A DNA stretch of 53,243 nt. Origin: Erythrobacter sp. GTDB taxonomy: Bacteria; Pseudomonadota; Alphaproteobacteria; Sphingomonadales; Sphingomonadaceae. The stretch lies in the NCBI RefSeq assembly GCF_023653175.1, contig NZ_JAMNXL010000005.1:1-53243 (forward strand), written 5' to 3'. The position numbers were made by a program, and so were the translations under genes. Under the pieces are notes generated by a model, which searched no databases, was not told the DNA's origin, and saw nothing but the letters and a program-made list of their open reading frames with translations. Positions within the stretch are counted from its first letter, which is position 1. Each line of letters starts with the position of its first letter. Of the stretch, positions 29,144-38,236 are shown piece after piece.

Positions 29144-29459
29144 GCCATCGGGGCCCTGTGGACAGATCGCCGCATAAACCACGGGAGGCGCGGGCGGACA
29201 AGCTGGGGACGGATTTTCATGCCCGCTAACGGCCATTCGCCAAGCCTATTTGCGCACACGGGACAAGTTTTGTCGACAGGCTGGGAAGAGTGGGGATAAA
29301 GCTGGCTTGACGTCCAATCCGTGCGGATTCGATGGGGGCAGGGACTAGGGGCTTAAGCGGGGGGTAACCGGGCAAGAACCGGTAATTCCCGCTTTCCACA
29401 GGGCCAACATACTCCATCATCCTCTTTATAAATTGAATTGAATTGTTCTAAGGAGCCCT
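29144..29459. other. oriC: Probable chromosomal replication origin (oriC)
   Basis: A 316-bp gene-free interval between divergent ppsR (RP001) and hemE, the position of oriC in Caulobacter crescentus and Rickettsia. DnaA-box-like 9-mers are TGGGGATAA (29291-29299, 8 of 9), TGTGGACAG (29157-29165), CTTTCCACA (29392-29400) and TTGCGCACA (29250-29258), the last three about 7 of 9. A CtrA-like TTAA-N7-GTAAC is at 29353-29368. An AT-rich tract with three AATTG repeats (29425-29450) adjoins hemE and could be the unwinding region and hemE promoter. No perfect DnaA box was found. Confidence 0.65.
29353..29368 (+). promoter_or_regulatory. CtrA-like site in the origin region
   Basis: TTAA-gcggggg-GTAAC differs at one position from TTAA-N7-TTAAC. 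In Caulobacter, CtrA binds oriC to block initiation. Three GANTC (CcrM-type) sites lie at 29109, 29132 and 29326. Confidence 0.4.
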
Positions 29460-30476
29460 ATGCCCGGTCCGCTTCTCGATACGCTCAAAGGTGTCCGCCA
29501 GGACGTCGCTCCCGTCTGGCTCATGCGTCAGGCCGGGCGCTATCTGCCTGAATACCGGGAACTTCGGGCTGACAAGGGCGGGTTCCTCGAGCTGGTTTAC
29601 GACAGCGAGGCGGCGGCCGAGATCACGGTGCAGCCGATCCGGCGCTTCGGTTTCGACGGTGCGATCCTGTTCTCCGATATCCTTATCGTGCCGCACGCGA
29701 TGGGGCAGGGGCTGACCTTTGCCGCGGGCGAGGGGCCGCACCTTGCGCCGACGCTGCTCGAGGTGGAGCTGGACAGTTTCACCCCTGCCTTCGAGCGGTT
29801 CGAGCCGGTTTACGAGACCGTGCGCCTCACCCGCCAGCAGATCGGCCCCGCAGTGACCATGCTCGGCTTTGCGGGGAGCCCCTGGACGGTAGCGACCTAC
29901 ATGATCGCGGGCGAAGGCTCCAAGGATCAGGGCCCCGCGCGCCTCCTCGCCTATCGCGATCCGGCGCGGATGCAGGCGATCGTCGATGCCATCGTCGAGG
30001 TCTCAGTCACCTACCTGCGCGGCCAGATCGATGCCGGCGCCGAGGCAGTGCAGCTGTTCGACAGCTGGGCGGGCAGCCTTGCTCCCGACCAATTCGAGAA
30101 GTGGGTGATCGCCCCGAATGCGGCGATCACCGCGAAGCTCAAGGAATCGCACCCCGATACTCCGGTAATCGGCTTCCCCAAGGGCGCGGGTGCCAAGCTC
30201 CCCGCCTATGCCCGCGAGACCGGAGTGGACGCGGTTGGCCTCGACGAGACGCTCGATCCGGTCTGGGCGCACCAGAGCCTGCCTGAGGGCATGCCGGTGC
30301 AGGGCAATTTCGATCCGCTCCTGCTCGAGGCTGGTGGGCCTGCCGTAGCGGCGCGCGTCAAGACCATCATCGCCGCCTTCGAGGACCGCCCGCACATTTT
30401 CAACCTCGGCCACGGGATCGGGCAGTTCACGCCGATCGCGCATGTCGAGGAATTGCTCGCGGCGCTGAGGGGCTAG
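29460..30476 (+). CDS. hemE: Uroporphyrinogen decarboxylase
   Basis: Converts uroporphyrinogen III to coproporphyrinogen III in heme synthesis. 338 residues with the signature PVWLMRQAGRYLPEYREL at the start and GFAGSPWTVATYMIAG in the middle; the active-site Asp is in FSDILIVPHAMG. AAGGAG lies 4 nt before the ATG. It flanks the putative origin and is followed after 4 nt by hemJ, linking two heme steps. Confidence 0.95.
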   Translation: MPGPLLDTLKGVRQDVAPVWLMRQAGRYLPEYRELRADKGGFLELVYDSEAAAEITVQPIRRFGFDGAILFSDILIVPHAMGQGLTFAAGEGPHLAPTLLEVELDSFTPAFERFEPVYETVRLTRQQIGPAVTMLGFAGSPWTVATYMIAGEGSKDQGPARLLAYRDPARMQAIVDAIVEVSVTYLRGQIDAGAEAVQLFDSWAGSLAPDQFEKWVIAPNAAITAKLKESHPDTPVIGFPKGAGAKLPAYARETGVDAVGLDETLDPVWAHQSLPEGMPVQGNFDPLLLEAGGPAVAARVKTIIAAFEDRPHIFNLGHGIGQFTPIAHVEELLAALRG

Positions 30477-30480
30477 GCGA

Positions 30481-30924
30481 ATGCAGGAACTGCTCTCCTC
30501 GATCTACCTGTTCCTCAAGTCGGGGCATGTGATCTTCATGGTGTTCTGGCTGGCGGGGCTGTTCATGCTGCCGCGCCAGTGCATCTACATGCTCGACCAC
30601 GCCCCGGGATCGCCGGGCGAGGCCAAGTGGGCCGAGCGGATGGGCAAGCTGCGCACAATCATCCTCACGCCCGCGATGATTATCGTTTGGGTGCTGGGGC
30701 TTTCCATGGCCTATGCTCACGGCCATTTCAGCTCGGGTTGGCTCCACGCCAAGCTCACGCTGGTGCTGGTGCTGACCGGCTATCACGGCTGGCTGGTCGG
30801 CCAGACCAAGAAAATGGCGCGCGGGGAGCGGCCCTTGAGCGAAAAAACCCTGCGGATGATCGGTGAGGTGCCCGGCATCCTGCTGATCTTCGTCGTGCTG
30901 CTGGTTTATTTCCAACCCTTCTAA
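30481..30924 (+). CDS. hemJ: Protoporphyrinogen oxidase HemJ
   Basis: A 147-residue inner-membrane protein with four helices, of the HemJ/UPF0093 family that oxidises protoporphyrinogen IX. The first helix has the conserved His16 and KSGHVIFMVFWLAGLFMLPR. Helix 3 region LHAKLTLVLVLTGYHGWL holds further conserved His and Lys residues. It starts 4 nt after hemE. Confidence 0.9.
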   Translation: MQELLSSIYLFLKSGHVIFMVFWLAGLFMLPRQCIYMLDHAPGSPGEAKWAERMGKLRTIILTPAMIIVWVLGLSMAYAHGHFSSGWLHAKLTLVLVLTGYHGWLVGQTKKMARGERPLSEKTLRMIGEVPGILLIFVVLLVYFQPF

Positions 30925-31127
30925 CGCGGCGCCCGCCTTTCGCATTCGGCGATTGACCTCGGGCCCGCGCGCCCCTATTTCCCGACCACCTTTCCGGTAC
31001 CGGAGCGCCAATCCGCTCCCGCAAGGTCTGCTTTCTCCAAGCCCAGCCCCGTCCACCAAAGGGGCACCGCCTGCCAAGGGCGGCACTGACCCACCGGCCA
31101 CTTCAAGACTTTCGGAACACCACAAAA

Positions 31128-32393
<1,266 letters not shown>

Positions 32394-32438
32394 GCAACGG
32401 GCCGGAGGGTCGGGCCGCAGACGGACGGACGGGAATAC

Positions 32439-32831
32439 GTGCTCAGCCAGTATCTCTACATCAGCACCGCGCCGACCCTGCCGCGCGAGGAGGTCGATGC
32501 CATCCTCGCAGCCAGCGCGCGTAACAATCCGGCGCGCGGCATCACCGGCCTGCTGCTGTTCAACGGCCGCAACTTCCTGCAATTGCTCGAGGGAGATGAG
32601 GGTGAGGTCGCCGCGCTGATGGAGACCATCACCGCTGACCCGCGCCACGCGGGCGTCTCGGTGCTCGACCGCCGCGGAATCGAAGCGCGCGCTTGCCCCG
32701 ACTGGGCGATGAAGCGCGTGATGATCGCCGAGAGCATCGAGTCCCGCCGCGAGATGCTCGAGCGCGATCTGCCCGCGGGGCTCGACCCCGAGGTGCGCAA
32801 GATGATCGTCAACTTCGCGGTGCTGAACTAA
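32439..32831 (+). CDS. BLUF-domain blue-light photoreceptor
   Basis: A 130-residue protein made of a single FAD-binding BLUF domain plus a short helical tail. The flavin-contact residues are present: Tyr7 (YLYIS), Asn30 (RNNPARGITG) and Gln48 (FLQLLEGD), with CPDWAMKRV near residue 88 as the Trp/Met loop. It has no output domain, so it must signal by protein contact. GTG start at 32439, since the family begins there. It follows rho on the same strand by 45 nt. Confidence 0.92.
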   Translation: MLSQYLYISTAPTLPREEVDAILAASARNNPARGITGLLLFNGRNFLQLLEGDEGEVAALMETITADPRHAGVSVLDRRGIEARACPDWAMKRVMIAESIESRREMLERDLPAGLDPEVRKMIVNFAVLN

Positions 32832-32841
32832 GGCGGCCCGG

Positions 32842-33258
32842 TCAGGCCTTGGCTGCCGCCAGCTGCGCGCCCATCATCTCCCAGACCTTGTTGATCGCCT
32901 TCAAGGGCCGCACCATCACCTTGAAATCGCTGATCTTTCCATCCGCACTGAAGCGGATGATGTCGACCCCGTTGATGGCGATCTCGTCCAGCTCGGTGAC
33001 GAATTCGAGCATCATCTCGTCTCCGTCCACCAGTTCACGGACATAGTGGAACGCATCGTTCCCCAGCACCTGAGCCGCCGCGACCAGATAGGCCATGACG
33101 ATTGCCTTGCCAGCCTGCGGCGTGTGCACCACCGGGGAATGGAACACCGCGTCATCGGCGAGCAGATCGGCGAGCAGCGCGGGATTGCTGCCGTGCTCCA
33201 TATAGGCGTGCCAGTTGGCGAGCCCGGCGTGTGCGTTCCCCATCATTTCCTCCCTCAT
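32842..33258 (-). CDS. NTF2-like / SnoaL-like fold protein
   Basis: A 138-residue single-domain protein of the NTF2-like superfamily. NWHAYMEHGSNPALLADLLADDAVFHSPVV is typical of the cone-shaped fold; IIRFSADGKISDFKVMVRP is the end pattern. Whether it is an enzyme is unknown. Start at 33258 is supported by an ATGA overlap with the preceding gene; ATG 33246 has a GGAGG close by as an alternative. Confidence 0.75.
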   Translation of the reverse strand: MREEMMGNAHAGLANWHAYMEHGSNPALLADLLADDAVFHSPVVHTPQAGKAIVMAYLVAAAQVLGNDAFHYVRELVDGDEMMLEFVTELDEIAINGVDIIRFSADGKISDFKVMVRPLKAINKVWEMMGAQLAAAKA

Positions 33259-33866
33259 TTTGCTCCCGGCCATCCCAACAGGTCGTCCCCGCTTGGGGAT
33301 CTTTCGAGCCGCAGCGGCGCGCTGCGCTTCTTCTTGCGCTGCCTGTCGACTTCGTCATAGGCGACATCGCTGTCGTCGCCCCGCAGCTTCAGCCTGTGGC
33401 TGGTGAGATCGCCGGTCAACAGGTTCCAGCTCGCCTCCCGCCCGTCATGCGCGAAGGTGCGGCTGTAGAGCGTCGCGTCGAGCCCGATCAGCCGCATCGC
33501 GCCGAGCTTGCCGTCCCAGCGGAAGCGGTGGGTGGAGGCCACCGCAGTGGTGCCGCCGGTCAGCTCCTTGAGCAGCAGGACATCGCCCTTCACCTCAAGC
33601 ACCGCATCACCGAGCGGGCCGGGATCGAGCGGGAGCACCTGGGGCGGGTTCTCGCCGGAATCGGTCTCGCTGCGATAGCTCGTCACCACGCGCAATTCGC
33701 GCCTCCCGCCGTCGCCAACGACCATGGCGGAGTCGTCCAGACCATCGCCATTGAGGTCGGCCGTGACGGCCACCTCGATATGCATGGTGCTCACCGCATG
33801 GACCGTCGCCTGTGCGGCTACCGGCGCGGCGATCAGGCCGAGGCCGAGGAGGGTGGTGCGCCTCAC
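33255..33866 (-). CDS. Exported protein with FG-GAP/EF-hand-like motif
   Basis: A 203-residue protein with a signal peptide (MRRTTLLGLGLIAAPVAAQA). Just after it, DLNGDGLDDSAMVVGDGGRRELRV resembles a calcium-binding FG-GAP or dockerin-type loop. The remainder is not recognised; it ends in a basic/acidic segment. It overlaps the dienelactone hydrolase upstream and the NTF2-like gene downstream by 4 nt each, so the three form one transcript. Confidence 0.6.
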   Translation of the reverse strand: MRRTTLLGLGLIAAPVAAQATVHAVSTMHIEVAVTADLNGDGLDDSAMVVGDGGRRELRVVTSYRSETDSGENPPQVLPLDPGPLGDAVLEVKGDVLLLKELTGGTTAVASTHRFRWDGKLGAMRLIGLDATLYSRTFAHDGREASWNLLTGDLTSHRLKLRGDDSDVAYDEVDRQRKKKRSAPLRLERSPSGDDLLGWPGAK

Positions 33867-34561
33867 CCCAGAGCGTCCGCGAAGAACGCCGCCGTGCGCC
33901 CGTCGGCGAGGTTGGCGGCCTCCTCGTGGCGGCGCTTGCCGTGTTCGGTGGCGAAGCCGTGGTCGAGGCCTTCGTAATCGTGCAGCGTCACCTTGGGGTG
34001 ATCGCCAAGCCCCTCATGCATTGCCGCCTGTGTTTCACGTGGAACAAAGCCGTCATTGGTGGGGATGTGCAGCATCAGCGGGTGGGCGATCGCGTGCTTC
34101 TCGTGGAGCAAGCCGTCGATGCCGACGCCGTAATAGCCGACGCTCGCGTCGATATCGGTGCGCGCTGCGGTCATGTAGGCGAGCCGCCCACCGAGGCAGT
34201 AGCCGACGCAGCCGACCTTCGCGATGCCGAGGGTGCGGCGAATGTGGTGGATGGTCGCCTCGATGTCGCGGATGCCGGCGTCCTGGTCGAACTCGCCGAA
34301 CAGGCCGAGGGCGCGCTGGAATTCGGGCTCCACGTCCGGGTCGAGCTCGATGCCCGGCTCGATCCGCCAGAACAGATCGGGCGCCACGGCGAGGTAGCCC
34401 TCGGCCGCCAGCTTGTCGCACTTCTGGCGGATGCCGGGGTTCACCCCGAAGATCTCCTGGATGACGATGATCGCAGCCCGCGGTTCGCCCGAGGGCTTGG
34501 CCACATAGGCGCTGAAGCTCGCGTCACCTGAAAGGGTGGGGATGGTTTCGTTGAAGCGCAT
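33863..34561 (-). CDS. Dienelactone hydrolase-family protein
   Basis: A 232-residue alpha/beta hydrolase with a cysteine nucleophile. Catalytic Cys122 is in GYCLGG, Asp170 is in NDGFVP, His201 in LDHGF, and Glu36 in QEIFG. It likely hydrolyses lactones or esters; the true substrate is unknown because no other aromatic-degradation genes are nearby. A parS site lies inside the gene and encodes FVPRET right after the catalytic Asp. Confidence 0.88.
   Translation of the reverse strand: MRFNETIPTLSGDASFSAYVAKPSGEPRAAIIVIQEIFGVNPGIRQKCDKLAAEGYLAVAPDLFWRIEPGIELDPDVEPEFQRALGLFGEFDQDAGIRDIEATIHHIRRTLGIAKVGCVGYCLGGRLAYMTAARTDIDASVGYYGVGIDGLLHEKHAIAHPLMLHIPTNDGFVPRETQAAMHEGLGDHPKVTLHDYEGLDHGFATEHGKRRHEEAANLADGRTAAFFADALG
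34031..34046. other. parS: parS site 1 (variant) in the dienelactone hydrolase gene
   Basis: TGTTTCACGTGGAACA, the reverse complement of the known parS form TGTTCCACGTGAAACA. It is the left-most site of the cluster, about 4.6 kb from the putative origin. Confidence 0.85.
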
Positions 34562-34659
34562 GGGGGTCTCTCCTTCGGGGGTGGCTCACGGTCTATCTCT
34601 TGCCTTGTCAGCGTGCCAAGCCCAAATGAAACAGGGATGACGAGAGGAGGGCTAGCCCC

Positions 34660-34929
34660 ATGAAGATCACCATCGAAATCGACTGCACCCCCGAAGAGGC
34701 GCGCAGCTTCATGGGCCTGCCCGATGTGAGCGCGGCCAACAATGTCTATGTCGAGAACCTCACCAAGGCGATGCAGGGCGTCTCGAGCCCCGATCAGCTC
34801 CAGCAATATGCCAGCGCGCTGGCGCCGATGGGGCAGATGGGGATGAAGCTGTTCCAGAATTTCGTGGAGAGCGGGATGAAGGCGGCCGCGGGCGGGGTTC
34901 CGGGAGCGTCGAAGAAGTCCTCCGACTAA
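34660..34929 (+). CDS. DUF6489 family small protein
   Basis: An 89-residue protein (MKITIEIDCTPEEARSFMGL ... ) of the DUF6489 family. It has a beta-strand start, then helical middle (LTKAMQGVSSPDQLQQYA) and a Gly/Ala/Lys-rich tail. Function unknown. It lies 4 nt before mnmE, and its GAGGAGGG ribosome-binding site precedes the ATG. Confidence 0.75.
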   Translation: MKITIEIDCTPEEARSFMGLPDVSAANNVYVENLTKAMQGVSSPDQLQQYASALAPMGQMGMKLFQNFVESGMKAAAGGVPGASKKSSD

Positions 34930-34933
34930 GGCT

Positions 34934-36220
34934 GTGAGTTCTGCCGAGACGATCTTCGCGCTCTCGAGCGGTGCGCCGCCGGCGGGCGTGGGCGTGATCC
35001 GCGTTTCCGGCCCGGCGGCGCGGGCGGCTTTGCTGGCGCTGGCAGGCCGTGTGCCTGAGCCGCGCCGCGCGTCGCTGGCGCGGCTGCGTGATGCTCAGGG
35101 GGCATTGCTCGACGAGGCGTTGGTGCTGTGGTTCGCGGGGCCGGCGACCGCCACCGGAGAGGATCTCGCTGAATTCCACTGTCACGGGGGCCGTGCGGTG
35201 GTTGCGGCGGTAGAGGGGGCGCTCGCTTCGCTTCGCGGGATAAGGCGTGCCGAACCGGGGGAGTTCACCCGCCGCGCCTTCGCCAATGGTCGGATCGATT
35301 TGGCCGAGGCCGAGGGGCTCGCCGATCTGCTCTCTGCCGAGACCGAATTGCAGCGCGCCGCCGCGCTCGCCAATGCTGGCGGGGCGCTGTCGCGGGAGGT
35401 TGAGGGATGGCGCGAGCGGGTGCTTTCGCTGTCCGCCGAGGTGGAGGGCGTGCTCGACTTCTCGGACGAGGAAGACTCCGCTGATCTCCCCGAATGTTTT
35501 ACGTGGAACATTGGCGCGCTGGCCGAGGAACTGGCCGAGTGGCTGACCCGCCCACGCTCGGAGCGGCTGGGGGAGGGGTTCCGGGTGGTGCTCGCCGGGC
35601 CGCCCAACGCCGGCAAGTCCACTTTGTTCAACGCGCTGGTGGAGAGCGAGGCGGCGATCACTTCGCCCATCGCCGGCACGACGCGCGACGTGATCGAGCG
35701 GGCGGTGGCGATCAGCGGCGTGCCTTTCACTTTCGTCGATACCGCCGGACTAAGGGAGGGCGAGGCCGCCGACTCCATCGAGGCGATCGGCATCGACCGC
35801 GCCCGGAGCGCGCTGGCCCGCGCCGACGCTGTCTTGTGGCTGGGGGCCGAGGGCGAGGGGCCGGAAGGCGCCTGGGAGATCGCCGCGCAGTCAGACCGCG
35901 AGGGATACGGCGAGAAGCCGGGCGCCCGCTTCACGCTCTCGGCCATGACGGGCGAGGGGGTCGCGGCGCTCAAGACCGCGCTGGTCGAAGCCGCGCGCGC
36001 GGCGCTCCCCAAACCGGGTGAGGCCGCGCTCAATGCCCGCCAGCACGCTCGCCTCGCCGAAGCAGCCGAAGCCCTGCAATCGGCGCAGGGCCTCGCCGAT
36101 CCGCTGTTGGTCGCCGAGGAACTTCGCCGCGTCCGCCTCGCCTTCGATCGTTTGGTCGGGCGGGCAACCACCGAGGACATGCTCGACACGCTGTTTGGGC
36201 GGTTCTGCATCGGGAAGTAG
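34934..36220 (+). CDS. mnmE: tRNA uridine-5-carboxymethylaminomethyl modification GTPase
   Basis: With MnmG, installs the (c)mnm5 group on wobble U34. The 428 residues comprise an N-terminal formyl-THF-binding domain (SAETIFALSSGAPPAGVGVIRVSG), a helical domain, a Ras-like G domain (GPPNAGKSTL near residue 225; DTAGLREGE) and the FCIGK C-terminus with the catalytic cysteine. GTG start (34934) 4 nt after the DUF6489 gene. A variant parS encodes CFTWNI at residues 188-193. Confidence 0.94.
   Translation: MSSAETIFALSSGAPPAGVGVIRVSGPAARAALLALAGRVPEPRRASLARLRDAQGALLDEALVLWFAGPATATGEDLAEFHCHGGRAVVAAVEGALASLRGIRRAEPGEFTRRAFANGRIDLAEAEGLADLLSAETELQRAAALANAGGALSREVEGWRERVLSLSAEVEGVLDFSDEEDSADLPECFTWNIGALAEELAEWLTRPRSERLGEGFRVVLAGPPNAGKSTLFNALVESEAAITSPIAGTTRDVIERAVAISGVPFTFVDTAGLREGEAADSIEAIGIDRARSALARADAVLWLGAEGEGPEGAWEIAAQSDREGYGEKPGARFTLSAMTGEGVAALKTALVEAARAALPKPGEAALNARQHARLAEAAEALQSAQGLADPLLVAEELRRVRLAFDRLVGRATTEDMLDTLFGRFCIGK
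35495..35510. other. parS: parS site 2 (one mismatch) inside mnmE
   Basis: TGTTTTACGTGGAACA. It differs at the sixth base from the known variant and is the weakest of the eight sites. Confidence 0.55.
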
Positions 36221-36240
36221 GGCGCGCCGCTCGGCGAAAA

Positions 36241-36256
36241 TGTTTCACGTGAAACA
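36241..36256. other. parS: parS site 3 (perfect) between mnmE and mnmG
   Basis: TGTTTCACGTGAAACA, perfect 16-bp palindrome, 39 bp from the next site. Confidence 0.95.
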
Positions 36257-36279
36257 TTGGCGGAGATTCCCGGCCCGAA

Positions 36280-36295
36280 TGTTTCACGTGAAACA
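36280..36295. other. parS: parS site 4 (perfect) between mnmE and mnmG
   Basis: TGTTTCACGTGAAACA, perfect 16-bp palindrome. Sites 3 and 4 are the only intergenic ones, so they may be the primary loading pair. Confidence 0.95.
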
Positions 36296-36370
36296 TTTTG
36301 GCTGAGGTGAAAGCACGCGGGGGGTGAAACATCTTTGACGATTGCGCCCCCGCGCCCTATCTGCCCGCCC

Positions 36371-38236
36371 ATGCAATCCTTCGACGTCCTCGTCATCGGC
36401 GGCGGTCACGCCGGGGTGGAGGCTGCCTGCGCGGCGGCGCGAATGGGCGCGCGCACGGCGCTGGTGAGCTTCGACCTCGCCGCCATCGGTGCGATGAGCT
36501 GCAATCCGGCGATCGGAGGCCTCGGCAAGGGACACCTCGTGCGCGAGGTCGACGCGCTTGACGGCGTGCTGGGCCGCGCGGCGGATGCTGGCGCAATCCA
36601 CTACCGGATGCTCAACCGCTCCAAGGGTAGCGCCGTCTGGGGCCCGCGCGTGCAGGCCGACCGGGTGCGCTTCAAGGCGGCGGTGCAGGCGATGGTGCGC
36701 GCGCAGGCCAACCTGACGCTGGTACAGGGCGAGGCTGCCGCGCTGGTGCTGAAGGGCGGGGTGGTCGCGGGGCTGGAGCTGGCCGACGGCACAATGTTTC
36801 ACGTGAAACATTTGGTGCTGTGCACCGGCACCTTCCTCGGCGGCATCCTGTTCCGCGGTGAGGAACGCTACGAGGGCGGGCGGATTGGCGAGAACGCCGC
36901 GCACCGCCTCGCGCAGCAGTTGCGCGGAGCTGACCTCCCCATGGCGCGCCTCAAGACCGGCACCCCGCCGCGTCTGGATGGCCGCACCATCGATTGGGCG
37001 GTGCTCGAGGAGCAGCCCTCCGATGGCGAGGCCTGGACCATGTCGCCGCTCACGCCCCGGCGGATCAACCCGCAGGTGTTCTGCGCGATCACCCGCACCA
37101 CCCAGGCCGGCCACGACGCGATCCGCGCCAATCTCCACCGATCGCCGCTTTTCTCGGGGGCGATTGCTGCGGCGGGACCGCGCTATTGCCCGTCGATCGA
37201 GGACAAGATCCACCGCTTCGGCGACCGGGAAGGGCATCAGGTGTTCCTCGAGCCCGAGGGGTTGGATACGCACATGGTCTATCCCAACGGCATCAGCACC
37301 TCGCTCCCGGTCGATGTGCAGGAGGAGGTGGTGCGCACCATGCCGGGCTGCGAGCGTGCGGTGATCGTGCAACCGGGCTATGCGGTGGAGTATGACCACA
37401 TCGACCCGCGCGCGCTGACCCCCGACTTGCAGCTCCGGGCGATCCCCGGTCTCTATTGCGCAGGCCAGATCAACGGGACGACCGGCTACGAGGAGGCCGC
37501 CGCGCAGGGGCTGGTAGCAGGGCTCGAGGCGGCTGCGGCGGTGCTCGGCAAGCAAGCGCCCCGGTTCGACCGCGCCAATTCCTATATCGCGGTAATGGTC
37601 GACGACCTGACCTTGCAGGGCGTCTCCGAGCCTTACCGGATGCTCACCGCCCGCGCCGAATACCGGCTGCGGCTGCGCGCCAACAATGCCGCGACGCGGC
37701 TGACCGGGCTCGGGATCGAAGCGGGGTGCATCGGCGAGGAGCGCCGCGCCTGGTGGGAACGCCGTGAAGCGACGCGCGAAATGTTTCACGTGAAACATTC
37801 GCAGAGGGTGCATGCGCGTGAACTCGCCGATCTCGGGCTGGCAGTGCGGCGCGATCAGGGCGAGAAGACTCTCGCCGAATGGTTGCGCTATGACGGGGTG
37901 ACACCCGAGGCTCTTGCGCCATGGCTCGGCGAGATCACCGCCCTCGACCCGCTGCTCGCCGAGGAGATGGCGGAGGATGCGGCCTATGCGCCCTACCTCG
38001 CCCGGCAGGACGCCGAGCTGCGCGATCTGCGCGCGAGCGAGGCCCTGCCGCTGCCCTCGGACTTCCCCTATGCCGAGGTGCCCGGCCTCTCCAACGAGAT
38101 GGTCGAGCGCCTGAGCAAGGCCGCGCCAGGGACGCTGGCGGCTGCCGGGCGCGTGCCCGGGGTGACACCGGCGGCGCTTTCCGCATTGTTGGTGCATGCG
38201 CGTCGCCGCCTCGTATCGGGGTCGTTCGCAGCGTGA
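36371..38236 (+). CDS. mnmG: tRNA uridine-5-carboxymethylaminomethyl modification enzyme, FAD subunit
   Basis: FAD-dependent partner of MnmE, 621 residues. FAD loop [19 protein letters not shown] at the N-terminus, [22 protein letters not shown], and [22 protein letters not shown]. Start at ATG 36371; a longer TTG-starting frame has no family match. Two parS sites lie inside and each encodes MFHVKH (residues 142-147 and 471-476). It overlaps rsmG by 4 nt. Confidence 0.95.
   Translation: MQSFDVLVIGGGHAGVEAACAAARMGARTALVSFDLAAIGAMSCNPAIGGLGKGHLVREVDALDGVLGRAADAGAIHYRMLNRSKGSAVWGPRVQADRVRFKAAVQAMVRAQANLTLVQGEAAALVLKGGVVAGLELADGTMFHVKHLVLCTGTFLGGILFRGEERYEGGRIGENAAHRLAQQLRGADLPMARLKTGTPPRLDGRTIDWAVLEEQPSDGEAWTMSPLTPRRINPQVFCAITRTTQAGHDAIRANLHRSPLFSGAIAAAGPRYCPSIEDKIHRFGDREGHQVFLEPEGLDTHMVYPNGISTSLPVDVQEEVVRTMPGCERAVIVQPGYAVEYDHIDPRALTPDLQLRAIPGLYCAGQINGTTGYEEAAAQGLVAGLEAAAAVLGKQAPRFDRANSYIAVMVDDLTLQGVSEPYRMLTARAEYRLRLRANNAATRLTGLGIEAGCIGEERRAWWERREATREMFHVKHSQRVHARELADLGLAVRRDQGEKTLAEWLRYDGVTPEALAPWLGEITALDPLLAEEMAEDAAYAPYLARQDAELRDLRASEALPLPSDFPYAEVPGLSNEMVERLSKAAPGTLAAAGRVPGVTPAALSALLVHARRRLVSGSFAA
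36795..36810. other. parS: parS site 5 (perfect) inside mnmG
   Basis: TGTTTCACGTGAAACA; read in frame as MFHVKH in the segment just before the conserved [11 protein letters not shown]. Confidence 0.95.
37782..37797. other. parS: parS site 6 (perfect) inside mnmG
   Basis: TGTTTCACGTGAAACA; read in frame as MFHVKH in the helical C-terminal region. Confidence 0.95.

Noticed and set aside
36284..38197. 637-codon open frame antisense to mnmG
   Set aside because: High-GC shadow of a certain gene; composition rich in His, Arg and Ala with no recognisable domain. The same holds for the long antisense frames opposite murA, thiG, the histidine kinase, fumC, tolC, the S9 peptidase and rho.
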